From a bacterium (lineage in GTDB: Bacteria > Gemmatimonadota > Glassbacteria > GWA2-58-10), in the NCBI GenBank assembly GCA_021372515.1, contig JAJFUG010000202.1:1-6266 (forward strand): DNA of 6,266 nt. The letters run 5' to 3'. The notes under the pieces were generated by a model. That model was not told the origin of the DNA and did not search any database. It saw only the letters and a program-made list of their open reading frames with translations. Shown here one piece after another: positions 1 through 6,085 of this stretch. Position numbers and translations under genes: made by a program. Position 1 is the first letter of the stretch; the number at the start of each line of letters is the position of its first letter.

Positions 1-887
1 ACCTCCTCGATCGTGTCCGGCTCCTCGCCCACGGAGACGGCCAGGGTGCCCACTCCCACCGGACGGCCGCCGTATTTTTCCACCAGTGTGCGCAGGATCG
101 CCAGGTCCATCTCATCCAGCCCCGACTCATCCACCTCCAGAATGCCCATGGCGGCGCGGGCTATCTCGCGGTCGATCCGGCCGTCCGCCCGCACCTCGGC
201 GTAATCGCGGATACGGCGCAGCAGACGGTTGGCGATACGGGCCGTGCCCCGCGAGCGCCGGCTGATCTCATCCGCCCCGGCCGTGTCGATCTCGACCCCC
301 AGGATACGGGCCGAGCGGCGCACAATCTGGGCCAGTTCCTGGTCGCTGTAGAAATTCAGCCGCCCCACCACGCCGAAACGTGAGCGCATCGGGCTGGTCA
401 GAAGCCCACTGCGCGTTGTGGCCCCGATCAGGGTGAAACGCTTGAGCGGGATGTTCACGCTGCGGGCGGCAGGGCCGGTGTCGATCATGATGTCCAGACA
501 GAAATCCTCCATCGCCGGGTAGAGGTATTCCTCCACGTTGCTGCGCAGACGGTGGATCTCGTCGATGAACAGGATGTCGCGCTCTTCGAGGTTGGTCAGA
601 AGGCCGGCCAGGTCGCCGGCTTTCTCCAGCACCGGGCCGCTGGTCACGCGGATGCCCACCCCCAGCTCGCGGGCGATGATATGGGCCAGGGTGGTCTTGC
701 CCAGGCCCGGCGGGCCGCAGAACAGGCAGTGGTCCAGAGCCTCGCCGCGCTGGCGCGCCGCCTGGACGAAGATTTCCAGCTTCTCCTTGAGCTTCGGCTG
801 GCCGACAAACTCCTCCAGCGAGGTCGGCCTGAGGCTGCCCTCGAAGCTGTCCTCATCCTCCAGCACATCCGGCCGGGTGAGGTCCAT
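1..887 (-). CDS. ruvB: Holliday junction branch migration ATPase RuvB (3' end beyond window)
   Basis: RuvB is the AAA+ hexameric motor that, with RuvA, drives branch migration of Holliday junctions in recombinational repair. About 295 residues are visible; the family is usually about 340, so the end of the C-terminal winged-helix domain lies outside the left edge. Numbered from the ATG at 887, I see Walker A GPPGLGKT (58-65), Walker B LFIDEIHR (106-113), sensor-1 GATTR (155-159), the arginine finger R170 in SPMRSRFG, and a sensor-2 region GTARIANR (214-221; the third residue is more often Pro). Spacing between these residues matches E. coli K68/D113/R174 with a constant offset of 4. No key residue is missing. 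The ATG at 887 puts the N-terminus at the usual distance from the conserved LRP (19-21). In-frame GTGs at 923 and 935 are alternatives; none has a good Shine-Dalgarno. It is last of the visible operon, 84 bases after ruvA. Confidence 0.96.
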   Translation of the reverse strand, partial: MDLTRPDVLEDEDSFEGSLRPTSLEEFVGQPKLKEKLEIFVQAARQRGEALDHCLFCGPPGLGKTTLAHIIARELGVGIRVTSGPVLEKAGDLAGLLTNLEERDILFIDEIHRLRSNVEEYLYPAMEDFCLDIMIDTGPAARSVNIPLKRFTLIGATTRSGLLTSPMRSRFGVVGRLNFYSDQELAQIVRRSARILGVEIDTAGADEISRRSRGTARIANRLLRRIRDYAEVRADGRIDREIARAAMGILEVDESGLDEMDLAILRTLVEKYGGRPVGVGTLAVSVGEEPDTIEE

Positions 888-971
888 ACGGTCTTTCGGG
901 CGGTCTTTCGGCCTGTCGCTCACAGTGGCATTCACGCTTGGGGTTAGAGGAAGAACTCAAGAAGACAGGCC

Positions 972-1568
972 CTACATCCGGCCCAGGGATTTGCGGATCA
1001 GGTCCGCGGTCTCGATTTTCTGTCCGGGCGAGTCGGCCAGCACGCGGGCGATGGCGGTCTCGGCCTGGGGGCGCGAGTAGCCCAGCGAGACCAGAGCGGC
1101 GGCGGCCTCCTCGGCCTCCCGTCCCACCGGGGCTGTGGCCTTGCCCAGCGCTGCCGCCGGGGCGATGTCGGTCAGTTTGCCCTTGAGCTCGAAAATAAGG
1201 CGTTCGGCGGTTTTCTTGCCCACTCCGGGTATCTTGCCGAACCAGGAGGCCTGCGCGCCCTCCACCGCGGATATAAGGCGCTCCACGCTCAGGCTGCTCA
1301 GGATCGACAGGGCCAGGCGCGGGCCGACCCCGGTCACCGAGATCAGGCGCTCGAACGCCTCGCGTTCCTGGCGGGAGTGGAAACCGAAAAGCTGAAGGAC
1401 ATCCTCGCGGACATGCAGGTAGGTCAGGAGCCGGGCGGTCTCACCCTCGGCGGGCAGTTTCTCGAAGGTGCTCAGCGGCACCGCGACCTCGTAGCCGATA
1501 CCCCCGGCCGCGATCACCACGGAGGAGACATTCTTTTCGAGCAGCCGGCCTTCGATGAGAGCGATCAT
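972..1568 (-). CDS. ruvA: Holliday junction branch migration protein RuvA
   Basis: RuvA is the tetrameric DNA-binding subunit that holds the four-way junction open and loads RuvB. The protein is 198 residues, normal for the family. It begins with the canonical MIALIEGRL of the OB-fold domain I (1-62). The acidic pin residues E55 and D56 (in VREDVLQLFGF) align with E. coli E55/D56. Domain II carries two helix-hairpin-helix motifs, VTGVGPRLAL (78-87) and IPGVGKKTAERL (113-124). After an Ala-rich flexible linker (about 134-150), domain III (about 152-196, with LVSLGYSRPQAE) is the RuvB-binding module. The frame is open 17 codons further upstream, but the start at 1568 is chosen because it gives the conserved N-terminus and an ATGA overlap with the ruvC stop codon, a sign of translational coupling. 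Confidence 0.97.
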   Translation of the reverse strand: MIALIEGRLLEKNVSSVVIAAGGIGYEVAVPLSTFEKLPAEGETARLLTYLHVREDVLQLFGFHSRQEREAFERLISVTGVGPRLALSILSSLSVERLISAVEGAQASWFGKIPGVGKKTAERLIFELKGKLTDIAPAAALGKATAPVGREAEEAAAALVSLGYSRPQAETAIARVLADSPGQKIETADLIRKSLGRM

Positions 1569-2122
1569 TTTCTTTTCAGCAGTTCCCTGAGCTGAGGCGG
1601 CAACGCGCTTTTCGAGCACCCGACCGCCGCGGGCGAGTCGCCGCGGTGAGAGTAACAGAGCGCCAGGGCCAGTGCATCCGCCGCGTCGTGGGGCTGGGGC
1701 GGCGCATCCAGCCCCAGCACGGTCATCACCATGTGCTGCACCTGCTCCTTGGAGGCATCCCCGCGCCCGACCACGGCTTTCTTGACCTCGCGCGGGCTGT
1801 ACTCGCAGACTTTCAGCCCGGCCAGCGCCCCGGCCAGGATCACCACGCCGCGCACCTGTCCGATGGCCTTGAGGCTCTGCACGTTCTTGCCGTAGAACAC
1901 GTCCTCCACCACCAGGGTGTCCGGCCTGTACTGCTCGATCTGCGCGCTCACGAAACGGAACACCCGCTCCAGCCGGTCGGCGAGATTCTCCTGTGCGGCG
2001 GCGCGGGTGATCGTGCAGGCGACAAAGCGCGAACTGTTGCCCTCGCGGCGGATCACGCCGCAGCCGGTGACATTTCCGCCCGGGTCCACCCCCAGGATAG
2101 TGCGTCCCGGCGCGGACTGCAT
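1565..2122 (-). CDS. ruvC: Crossover junction endodeoxyribonuclease RuvC
   Basis: RuvC is the dimeric, Mg-dependent resolvase that nicks Holliday junctions symmetrically. The 185-residue protein has the RNase H-like fold signature with all four acidic catalytic residues: D13 in ILGVDPG, E73 in VVEDVF, and D146 and D149 in PHDAADALA. The region YSPREVKKAVVGRGDASKEQV (in two parts, 108-128) is also typical of the family. The frame is open 25 codons upstream into yebC, but the ATG at 2122 is favoured: it gives a normal short lead (MQSAPGRT) before the first strand and sits 4 bases after the yebC stop, with GAG as a weak Shine-Dalgarno at the end of yebC. It overlaps ruvA by 4 bases. The residues after about 160 are poorly conserved, as is usual. 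No truncation or missing motif is seen. Confidence 0.96.
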   Translation of the reverse strand: MQSAPGRTILGVDPGGNVTGCGVIRREGNSSRFVACTITRAAAQENLADRLERVFRFVSAQIEQYRPDTLVVEDVFYGKNVQSLKAIGQVRGVVILAGALAGLKVCEYSPREVKKAVVGRGDASKEQVQHMVMTVLGLDAPPQPHDAADALALALCYSHRGDSPAAVGCSKSALPPQLRELLKRK

Positions 2123-2126
2123 CGTG

Positions 2127-2879
2127 TTACTCGGCCTCGAGCTTGCGCATGACATCTTCATCAATGTCGAAATTGGAGCTGACCCGCTGCACGTCATCGT
2201 GGTCCTCGATCACCTCCATCAGCTTGAGCATCTTCTCGGCGTCCTTCACACCCAGCTTGATCGTGGTCGAGGGCACCATCAGTAGCTCGGAATCCTTGAC
2301 CTCGATCCCCTTGGCTGCCAGGCCGTCGCGCACCTTGTGCAACAGCTCCACCGGTACGCTGATCACGTGCAGGCCCTCCTCGGTCCACATGTCCTCGGCG
2401 CCCAGGTCGCTGGCCTCCAGCAGGACGGTGTCCTCATCATACTTGTCGGCCTCCACGTAGAGCTGGCCTTTCTGGCTGAACATCCAGGAGACGCAGCCGT
2501 TCTCGCCCATGTTGCCGCCGTGACGGGTCAGGATGTGGCGGATTTCGCTCACCGTGCGGTTCTTGTTGTCGGTGAGCACCTCGATGAACAGTGCGATGCC
2601 GCCCGGCCCGTAGCCCTCGTAGACCGCTTCCTCGTAGCTCACGCCGGGAAGCTCGCCGGTGCCTTTCTTGATCGCCCGGTCGATGTTGTCCTTGGGCATG
2701 TTGTTAGCCTTGGCCGTATCCACCGCGGTGCGGAGCCTGGGGTTGGAGTCCAGGTCGCCGCCGCCCATGCGCGCGGCCACCGAGATTTCCTTGATCAGGC
2801 GGGTGAAAATGCGGCCGCGCTTCTCATCGAGAGCACCTTTCTTACGCTTGATTGTCGCCCACTTGGAATGGCCCGACAT
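2127..2879 (-). CDS. yebC: YebC/TACO1 family translation factor / transcriptional regulator
   Basis: This 250-residue protein is of typical length and highly conserved. It opens with MSGHSKWATIKRKKGALDEK (1-20), continues with RGRIFTRLIKEI, then NNMPKDNIDRAIKKGTG (59-75), YEGYGPGGIA (87-96), the glycine-rich GGNMGENGCVSWMF (121-134), and a C-terminal segment ending HDDVQRVSSNFDID (227-240). YebC proteins are cytosolic. Members have been described as transcriptional regulators (PmpR-type) and, more recently, as ribosome-associated factors relieving stalling at proline-rich stretches; mitochondrial TACO1 is the eukaryotic relative. The sequence does not show which role applies here. A strong Shine-Dalgarno GGAGG (2884-2888, minus strand) sits 4 bases before the ATG and fixes the start. 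It is the first gene of the yebC-ruvCAB operon, and the physical link to ruvC is common across bacteria. Confidence 0.97.
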   Translation of the reverse strand: MSGHSKWATIKRKKGALDEKRGRIFTRLIKEISVAARMGGGDLDSNPRLRTAVDTAKANNMPKDNIDRAIKKGTGELPGVSYEEAVYEGYGPGGIALFIEVLTDNKNRTVSEIRHILTRHGGNMGENGCVSWMFSQKGQLYVEADKYDEDTVLLEASDLGAEDMWTEEGLHVISVPVELLHKVRDGLAAKGIEVKDSELLMVPSTTIKLGVKDAEKMLKLMEVIEDHDDVQRVSSNFDIDEDVMRKLEAE

Positions 2880-2957
2880 AACGCCTCCGATGCTTTGCAG
2901 TCCACCAGTTGAAACCGGATTCGAGTTCCGGAATAATCTATTCGCTCAGTCAAGCCC

Positions 2958-2978
2958 TGTCGCACCGGATGTGCGACA
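2958..2978 (-). other. Perfect 8-bp inverted repeat in the yebC leader
   Basis: TGTCGCAC (2958-2965) and GTGCGACA (2971-2978) are exact reverse complements separated by CGGAT. In the minus-strand RNA this is a short, stable hairpin about 70 bases before the yebC Shine-Dalgarno. It could be an RNA structure or an operator for a dimeric DNA-binding protein. There is no adjoining U-run. Confidence 0.5.
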
Positions 2979-2994
2979 CAGACCATAACACCCG

Positions 2995-3028
2995 CACCGC
3001 CCGGCTGCCCCGGACGGGCGCCGCGGTG
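2995..3028 (-). other. Long bulged hairpin in the predicted yebC leader
   Basis: An inverted repeat with 13 pairs: 2995-3000 (CACCGC) with 3023-3028 (GCGGTG), 3003-3005 with 3020-3022, and 3007-3010 with 3016-3019, closing a 5-base loop at 3011-3015. The only unpaired stem bases are CC at 3001-3002 and T at 3006. It falls just downstream of the predicted transcription start for yebC. No U-tract follows in either direction, so a simple intrinsic terminator is unlikely. Confidence 0.5.
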
Positions 3029-3058
3029 GTAAATTCCGTCTATCAAACGAATTAAGCT

Positions 3059-3087
3059 AATATAGCTCGCCGAAGAGCAAAAATCAA
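3059..3087 (-). promoter_or_regulatory. Predicted sigma70-like promoter for yebC-ruvCAB
   Basis: Reading the minus strand, TTGATT (3087-3082) is followed by a 17-base spacer and TATATT (3064-3059), each close to consensus with ideal spacing. It lies in the AT-rich part of the divergent spacer. Transcription would start near 3052 and give a leader of about 170 bases before the yebC ATG. This is a sequence match only, and the organism's sigma-factor preference is unknown. Confidence 0.45.
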
Positions 3088-3116
3088 TCAAAATCGCCCG
3101 GTGCGCGGCTTTACGG

Positions 3117-3145
3117 TTGTTTGCGCCGCGGTTTGGTGTTATCTT
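3117..3145 (+). promoter_or_regulatory. Predicted extended -10 promoter for the DUF1611 gene
   Basis: TTGTTT (3117-3122) is followed by 17 bases and TATCTT (3140-3145). The TG at 3137-3138, one base before the -10 hexamer, matches the extended -10 motif. A start near 3152 would leave a leader of about 20 bases containing the strong Shine-Dalgarno AGGGGAGGG (3161-3169). The hexamers are imperfect, so this is moderate evidence. Confidence 0.35.
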
Positions 3146-3174
3146 GACTTGCCTTCAAACAGGGGAGGGAAACG

Positions 3175-4260
3175 ATGCAGGTGCCGTCGACTGTGATCCT
3201 GGCCGAGGACGCGCTGGGTGATGATGGAATGAGCAAGACCGCCTACGGGCTGCTGCGCTACGCCCCGGAATCGGTGCTGGCGGTGATCGACAGTCGCAAC
3301 GCGGGACGCGACTGCGCCGAGGTCACGGGCATCGGAAAAGGCATCCCGGTGGTGCCCAGCCTGATCGCATGCCTGGACTTGAATCCGAAACGGTTGGTGA
3401 TCGGCGTGGCCACGGCCGGAGGGGTGCTGCCGAACGGCTGGCGCGGGCAGATCAAGACCGCGCTGGAAAACGGCATGGAGGTGGTGAGCGGCATGCACGG
3501 CCTTCTGGCCGAGGACCCCGAGCTGGCCCTGCTGGCCGGACGCTGCGGGGGACGGATCACCGATCTGCGCAAGAGCCCGGATGACCTGCCGGTCGCGTTC
3601 TGCAAGGCGCAGAACGTGACCGCGGGCGTGGTCCTCACCGTGGGCACCGACTGCAACGCCGGCAAGATGACCGCCTCGCTGGAGATGCTGCGCGAGGCCG
3701 AGCGGCGCGGCATCCGCAGCGCGTTCTGCGCCACCGGGCAGACCGGGATCGCCATCGCCGGCCGCGGGATCGCGGTGGACCACACGGTGAGCGATTTCAC
3801 CGCCGGCGCGGCGGAGAAGCTCGTGCTGGACGAGGGTGCGGACGAGTCGGTGCGTCTGATCTTCGTGGAGGGCCAGGGCGCGCTCTGCCAGCCCTCCTAC
3901 TCCGGGGTCACGCTGGCCCTGCTGCACGGCTCCTGCCCGGATGCGATGGTCCTCTGCCACCGTGCGACCCAGGCGCGCGTGATGCACGTGGAGTGGCGCA
4001 TGCCGCCGCTCACTGAACACATCGCCCTGTACGATGCCGCCATGCGCCTGGTCAAGCCCGGCTGCCGGGTGAAAGCCGTGGCGCTCAACACCCGGGGGCT
4101 GGAGGAACAGCCGGCCCGGCGGATGATCGAGGCCGCCGAGCGTCAGACCGGACTTCCCGCCACCGACCCGGTGCGTTTCGGGGCCGGGCCTCTGCTGGAC
4201 GCTCTTCTCGTGAACGGCCTCCTGCCCAAACAACCGCTGTACGCGGGGCCGGAGAGTTAA
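3175..4260 (+). CDS. DUF1611 family P-loop protein (DgcN-like)
   Basis: A 361-residue protein with the two-part architecture of the DUF1611 family. The N-terminal Rossmann-like region (about 1-140) includes the VIDSRNAGR (38-46) and LVIGVATAGG (74-83) stretches. The C-terminal P-loop domain (about 150-350) has a Walker A-type motif GTDCNAGKMT (157-166), ATGQTGI (186-192), VDHTVSDFTAG (201-211) and a Walker B-like strand LIFVEGQGAL (228-237). Some members, named DgcN, are reported to N-acetylate D-glutamate, and the family is often found near dipeptide/acyl-amino-acid epimerases. No epimerase gene is in this window, so substrate and role stay open. A strong Shine-Dalgarno (3161-3169) lies 5 bases from the ATG. 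No signal peptide is seen, so it should be cytosolic. The family assignment is firm and the enzymatic assignment is tentative. Confidence 0.88.
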   Translation: MQVPSTVILAEDALGDDGMSKTAYGLLRYAPESVLAVIDSRNAGRDCAEVTGIGKGIPVVPSLIACLDLNPKRLVIGVATAGGVLPNGWRGQIKTALENGMEVVSGMHGLLAEDPELALLAGRCGGRITDLRKSPDDLPVAFCKAQNVTAGVVLTVGTDCNAGKMTASLEMLREAERRGIRSAFCATGQTGIAIAGRGIAVDHTVSDFTAGAAEKLVLDEGADESVRLIFVEGQGALCQPSYSGVTLALLHGSCPDAMVLCHRATQARVMHVEWRMPPLTEHIALYDAAMRLVKPGCRVKAVALNTRGLEEQPARRMIEAAERQTGLPATDPVRFGAGPLLDALLVNGLLPKQPLYAGPES

Positions 4261-4294
4261 AACGGCCGCTACTGCAATTTTTTAGAGAACGGAC

Positions 4295-5047
4295 ATGTGC
4301 CAATTGAGCCGGACCGGAACATTGTTAGCTGTGGCAATCCTCGCGGCGCTGGCCACCGCCTGCCAGCCGGGCCCGCGGGAGTCCGCCCTGACCGATGCCC
4401 GCAACTATAGAAAAGTAGGACAATTCGAGAACGCGGTGGCCAGCTACAAGAAAGTGCTGGAACTGGATTCCACCTGGGTGGAGGCCGCGCTGGGGCTGGG
4501 TTTCTGCCAGATCCAAGCCCAGCAGTACGATGACGCACTCAAGACATATCAAAAACTGCTAAAATCCCATCCCGAGATGGAGGAGGCCTATTTCCGGCTG
4601 GGGCAGCTCTACATCAACCGCAAGCAGTACGCCCCGGCCGTGTCCGCACTGCAGAAAGCGCTGGAGCTGGATTCCACCCGTGCCGACACCCACTACCAGT
4701 TGGGCCTGGCCCACGGGGCGACAGAGGCCTACTCCGAGGCGCTGGCCCAGTTCGAGACCGCGGTGCGCCTGGACCCGCGCCACGCGGATGCCTGGTACAA
4801 CATGGGCAACCTCCTCACCCGTCAGCAAAAGTACGAGGCCGCGATCCAGGCCTATTCCCAGGTGACAAAGATAGAGCCCAAACGCCTGATGGGCTGGTAC
4901 ATGCTGGGGGACGCCAGCTACGCCCTGGGCCGCTATGCCGATGCCGTCCGCTATTTCCAGAAAGCCCTGGAAGTGAATTTCGGGTTCACCGCGGCCCAGG
5001 AGGCGCTCAAGCGCAGCCAGGAAAAACTGTCCGGCGCAAAGCACTGA
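4295..5047 (+). CDS. TPR-repeat lipoprotein
   Basis: A 250-residue protein with a lipoprotein-type signal peptide: Arg6, a hydrophobic stretch (about 9-20), and LATAC with C23 as the candidate lipidated cysteine (Ala rather than Leu at -3, still acceptable). The mature part is almost entirely six 34-residue tetratricopeptide repeats, roughly at 28-61, 62-95, 96-129, 130-163, 164-197 and 198-231, with typical GLGF/RLGQ/QLGL/NMGN and LELD/RLDP positions, and then a charged tail. TPR arrays are protein-interaction scaffolds, so a periplasmic, membrane-tethered adaptor role is likely, but the partner cannot be read from the sequence. It starts 34 bases after the DUF1611 stop with only a weak Shine-Dalgarno (GAGAACGGA), so it may be co-transcribed with that gene. 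I cannot assign it to a named family such as NlpI or BamD. Confidence 0.9.
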   Translation: MCQLSRTGTLLAVAILAALATACQPGPRESALTDARNYRKVGQFENAVASYKKVLELDSTWVEAALGLGFCQIQAQQYDDALKTYQKLLKSHPEMEEAYFRLGQLYINRKQYAPAVSALQKALELDSTRADTHYQLGLAHGATEAYSEALAQFETAVRLDPRHADAWYNMGNLLTRQQKYEAAIQAYSQVTKIEPKRLMGWYMLGDASYALGRYADAVRYFQKALEVNFGFTAAQEALKRSQEKLSGAKH

Positions 5048-5110
5048 CACGGCCGCCGACCCATCTGACTCAGTTCAAGCTATCCGCAGGAAAAGCCGAT
5101 ATAAAAGCAG

Positions 5111-5140
5111 GCAAGGGCGGCGCCTGAAAACCGCCCTTGC
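5111..5140. repeat. Perfect 10-bp inverted repeat between TPR and transglycosylase genes
   Basis: GCAAGGGCGG (5111-5120) and CCGCCCTTGC (5131-5140) are exact reverse complements around a 10-base loop. The right arm overlaps the predicted -35 box (5137-5142) of the transglycosylase promoter. It lies 64 bases past the TPR stop. It could be a transcript end for the upstream gene or an operator. The plus strand has no U-tract after it (AATATC); the minus strand has a short TTTT 4 bases beyond the stem. Confidence 0.55.
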
Positions 5141-5165
5141 AATATCACCCACCCGCAGGTACAAT
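5137..5165 (+). promoter_or_regulatory. Predicted sigma70-like promoter for the lytic transglycosylase
   Basis: TTGCAA (5137-5142), a 17-base spacer, and TACAAT (5160-5165, one mismatch to consensus). A start near 5172 leaves a short leader of about 27 bases before the ATG at 5199, with GGGGG (5190-5194) as the Shine-Dalgarno. Good spacing and position make this the most convincing promoter in the window. It suggests that the gene is transcribed independently of the TPR gene. Confidence 0.5.
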
Positions 5166-5198
5166 GACTGCAGAACAACTCTCAGCCATGGGGGTACG

Positions 5199-5882
5199 AT
5201 GCGGCCCGTCCTGCGAGCCGTCCTTGCCACAGCTGTCCTTGCCGCGTGCGCCGCTGCCCTGCCGGCGGTCCTGGGCGCCGAGATCAACACCTGGACCGAC
5301 CGCAACGGTGTGATCCATATCACCAACCGCCCGGCGGTCGGTGTCGGCCTCACTTCACGGCGGGTGGTGCACATCCCCGCTCCAGTCCCGCGTGTGCAGG
5401 TCGCGGAACCGGCTTACCACGACAGCAACTACGATGAACTCATCCGCCGCGCCGCCACCCGCTTCGACCTGGATTTCGACCTGGTCAAGGCCGTGATCCA
5501 CGCCGAGAGCGCATTCGACCCGCGCGCGGTCAGTGGCAAGGGAGCGCGCGGGCTGATGCAGCTCATGCCCTCCACCGCGCAGGACCTGGGGGTGCAGGAC
5601 ACGTTCGACCCGGAGCAGAACATCCTGGGCGGCAGCCGCTACCTCAAGCAGATGCTCGAGCGCTACAATCACGATCTGCCGCTCGGCCTGGCCGCCTACA
5701 ACGCAGGGCCCTCCCGAGTGGACCGCGCGGGCGGTGTGCCGCCCATCGCCGAGACCCATGACTACATCCGCAAGGTCAAGCGCCTGATGCGCCTCTACGG
5801 CTCCACCGAAGGCTCCGGGGGGAGGCTGTACCGGGTGGTGAAAAACGGGCGGGTGCTGATCACGGACCGTCCGCTGCCCTGA
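5199..5882 (+). CDS. Lytic transglycosylase (GH23/SLT domain) with DUF4124-like N-terminus
   Basis: A 227-residue exported murein hydrolase. Lytic transglycosylases cleave the MurNAc-GlcNAc bond of peptidoglycan and leave 1,6-anhydroMurNAc ends. Order of parts: signal peptide (about 1-26), DUF4124-like motif NTWTDRNGVIHITNRP (30-45), linker (46-75), SLT domain (about 76-200). The SLT domain has the catalytic Glu103 in HAESAFDP, then GARGLMQLMP (115-124), the NILGGSRYL helix (141-149), AAYNAGP (165-171) and THDYIRKV (187-194), all family hallmarks. The C-terminal tail (209-226, RLYRVVKNGRVLITDRPL) resembles a second DUF4124-like segment. The signal region contains LAAC (14-17), so lipidation at C17 is possible as well as ordinary signal-peptidase cleavage near 26/27. 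The start follows GGGGG (5190-5194) by 4 bases. The catalytic domain is certain; the exact subfamily is not assigned. Confidence 0.95.
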   Translation: MRPVLRAVLATAVLAACAAALPAVLGAEINTWTDRNGVIHITNRPAVGVGLTSRRVVHIPAPVPRVQVAEPAYHDSNYDELIRRAATRFDLDFDLVKAVIHAESAFDPRAVSGKGARGLMQLMPSTAQDLGVQDTFDPEQNILGGSRYLKQMLERYNHDLPLGLAAYNAGPSRVDRAGGVPPIAETHDYIRKVKRLMRLYGSTEGSGGRLYRVVKNGRVLITDRPLP

Positions 5883-5979
5883 GTTGGCTGCGGAGTCAAA
5901 ACAAGGCTGTGACATCCTCAAGGCCAAGCGGCGCGGCGCTCCGTGCCCCTTCGTTTTAGTGCCCGCGATGCCCCTATCC

Positions 5980-6001
5980 GGGCGGACACGTGGGTCCGCC
6001 C
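5980..6001. repeat. REP-like palindromic intergenic element
   Basis: GGGCGGAC (5980-5987) and GTCCGCCC (5994-6001) form a perfect 8-bp stem around ACGTGG. On the minus strand the element reads TGTAGGGGCGGACCCACGTG then TCCGCCCGGATAGGGGC. From memory, this TAGGGGCGGACC...GTCCGCCC form is a dispersed element found between genes in many bacterial genomes, and its spurious translation (GADPRVRPD) recurs in databases. The core is 22 bases; related sequence (TAGGGGCATCGCGGGCAC on the minus strand) extends it left to about 5959. Confidence 0.6.
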
Positions 6002-6085
6002 CTACATGAATACCAAGCAAAGCAAGCCCCCCACAAGCGGCCCCCGCGCCCTTTGGTCCTTTCGGGCAAGATCAACAATGTCCGG

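Noticed and set aside
538-1080. Plus-strand open frames over ruvB/ruvA
   Set aside because: Arg/Ser-rich shadows with no motif. The minus-strand RuvB and RuvA reading frames are unambiguous.
1569-1619. Seventeen-codon N-terminal extension of RuvA
   Set aside because: The frame is open upstream, but it lies in the 3' end of ruvC, and the conserved MIALIEGRL begins at 1568 with an ATGA overlap.
2123-2197. Twenty-five-codon extension of RuvC into yebC
   Set aside because: It overlaps the conserved end of YebC in another frame, and the family begins just before ILGVDPG.
3144-3149. TTGACT as a -35 box for the DUF1611 gene
   Set aside because: A -10 at correct spacing would fall on the Shine-Dalgarno and start codon, where no suitable hexamer exists.
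3139-4233. 364-codon open frame antisense to the DUF1611 gene
   Set aside because: Low-complexity His/Gly/Arg/Ala-rich product typical of the antisense frame of GC-rich genes. The plus-strand protein has clear family motifs and a strong ribosome binding site.
4246-4286. Possible terminator between the DUF1611 and TPR genes (GGCC...GGCC followed by TTTTTT)
   Set aside because: The stem is short and bulged, and about 8 bases separate it from the T-run, so it does not fit an intrinsic terminator well.
5355-6020. 221-codon minus-strand open frame over the transglycosylase
   Set aside because: Antisense shadow of a gene with clear catalytic motifs. Its N-terminal HVGADPRVRPD is a translation of the REP-like repeat.
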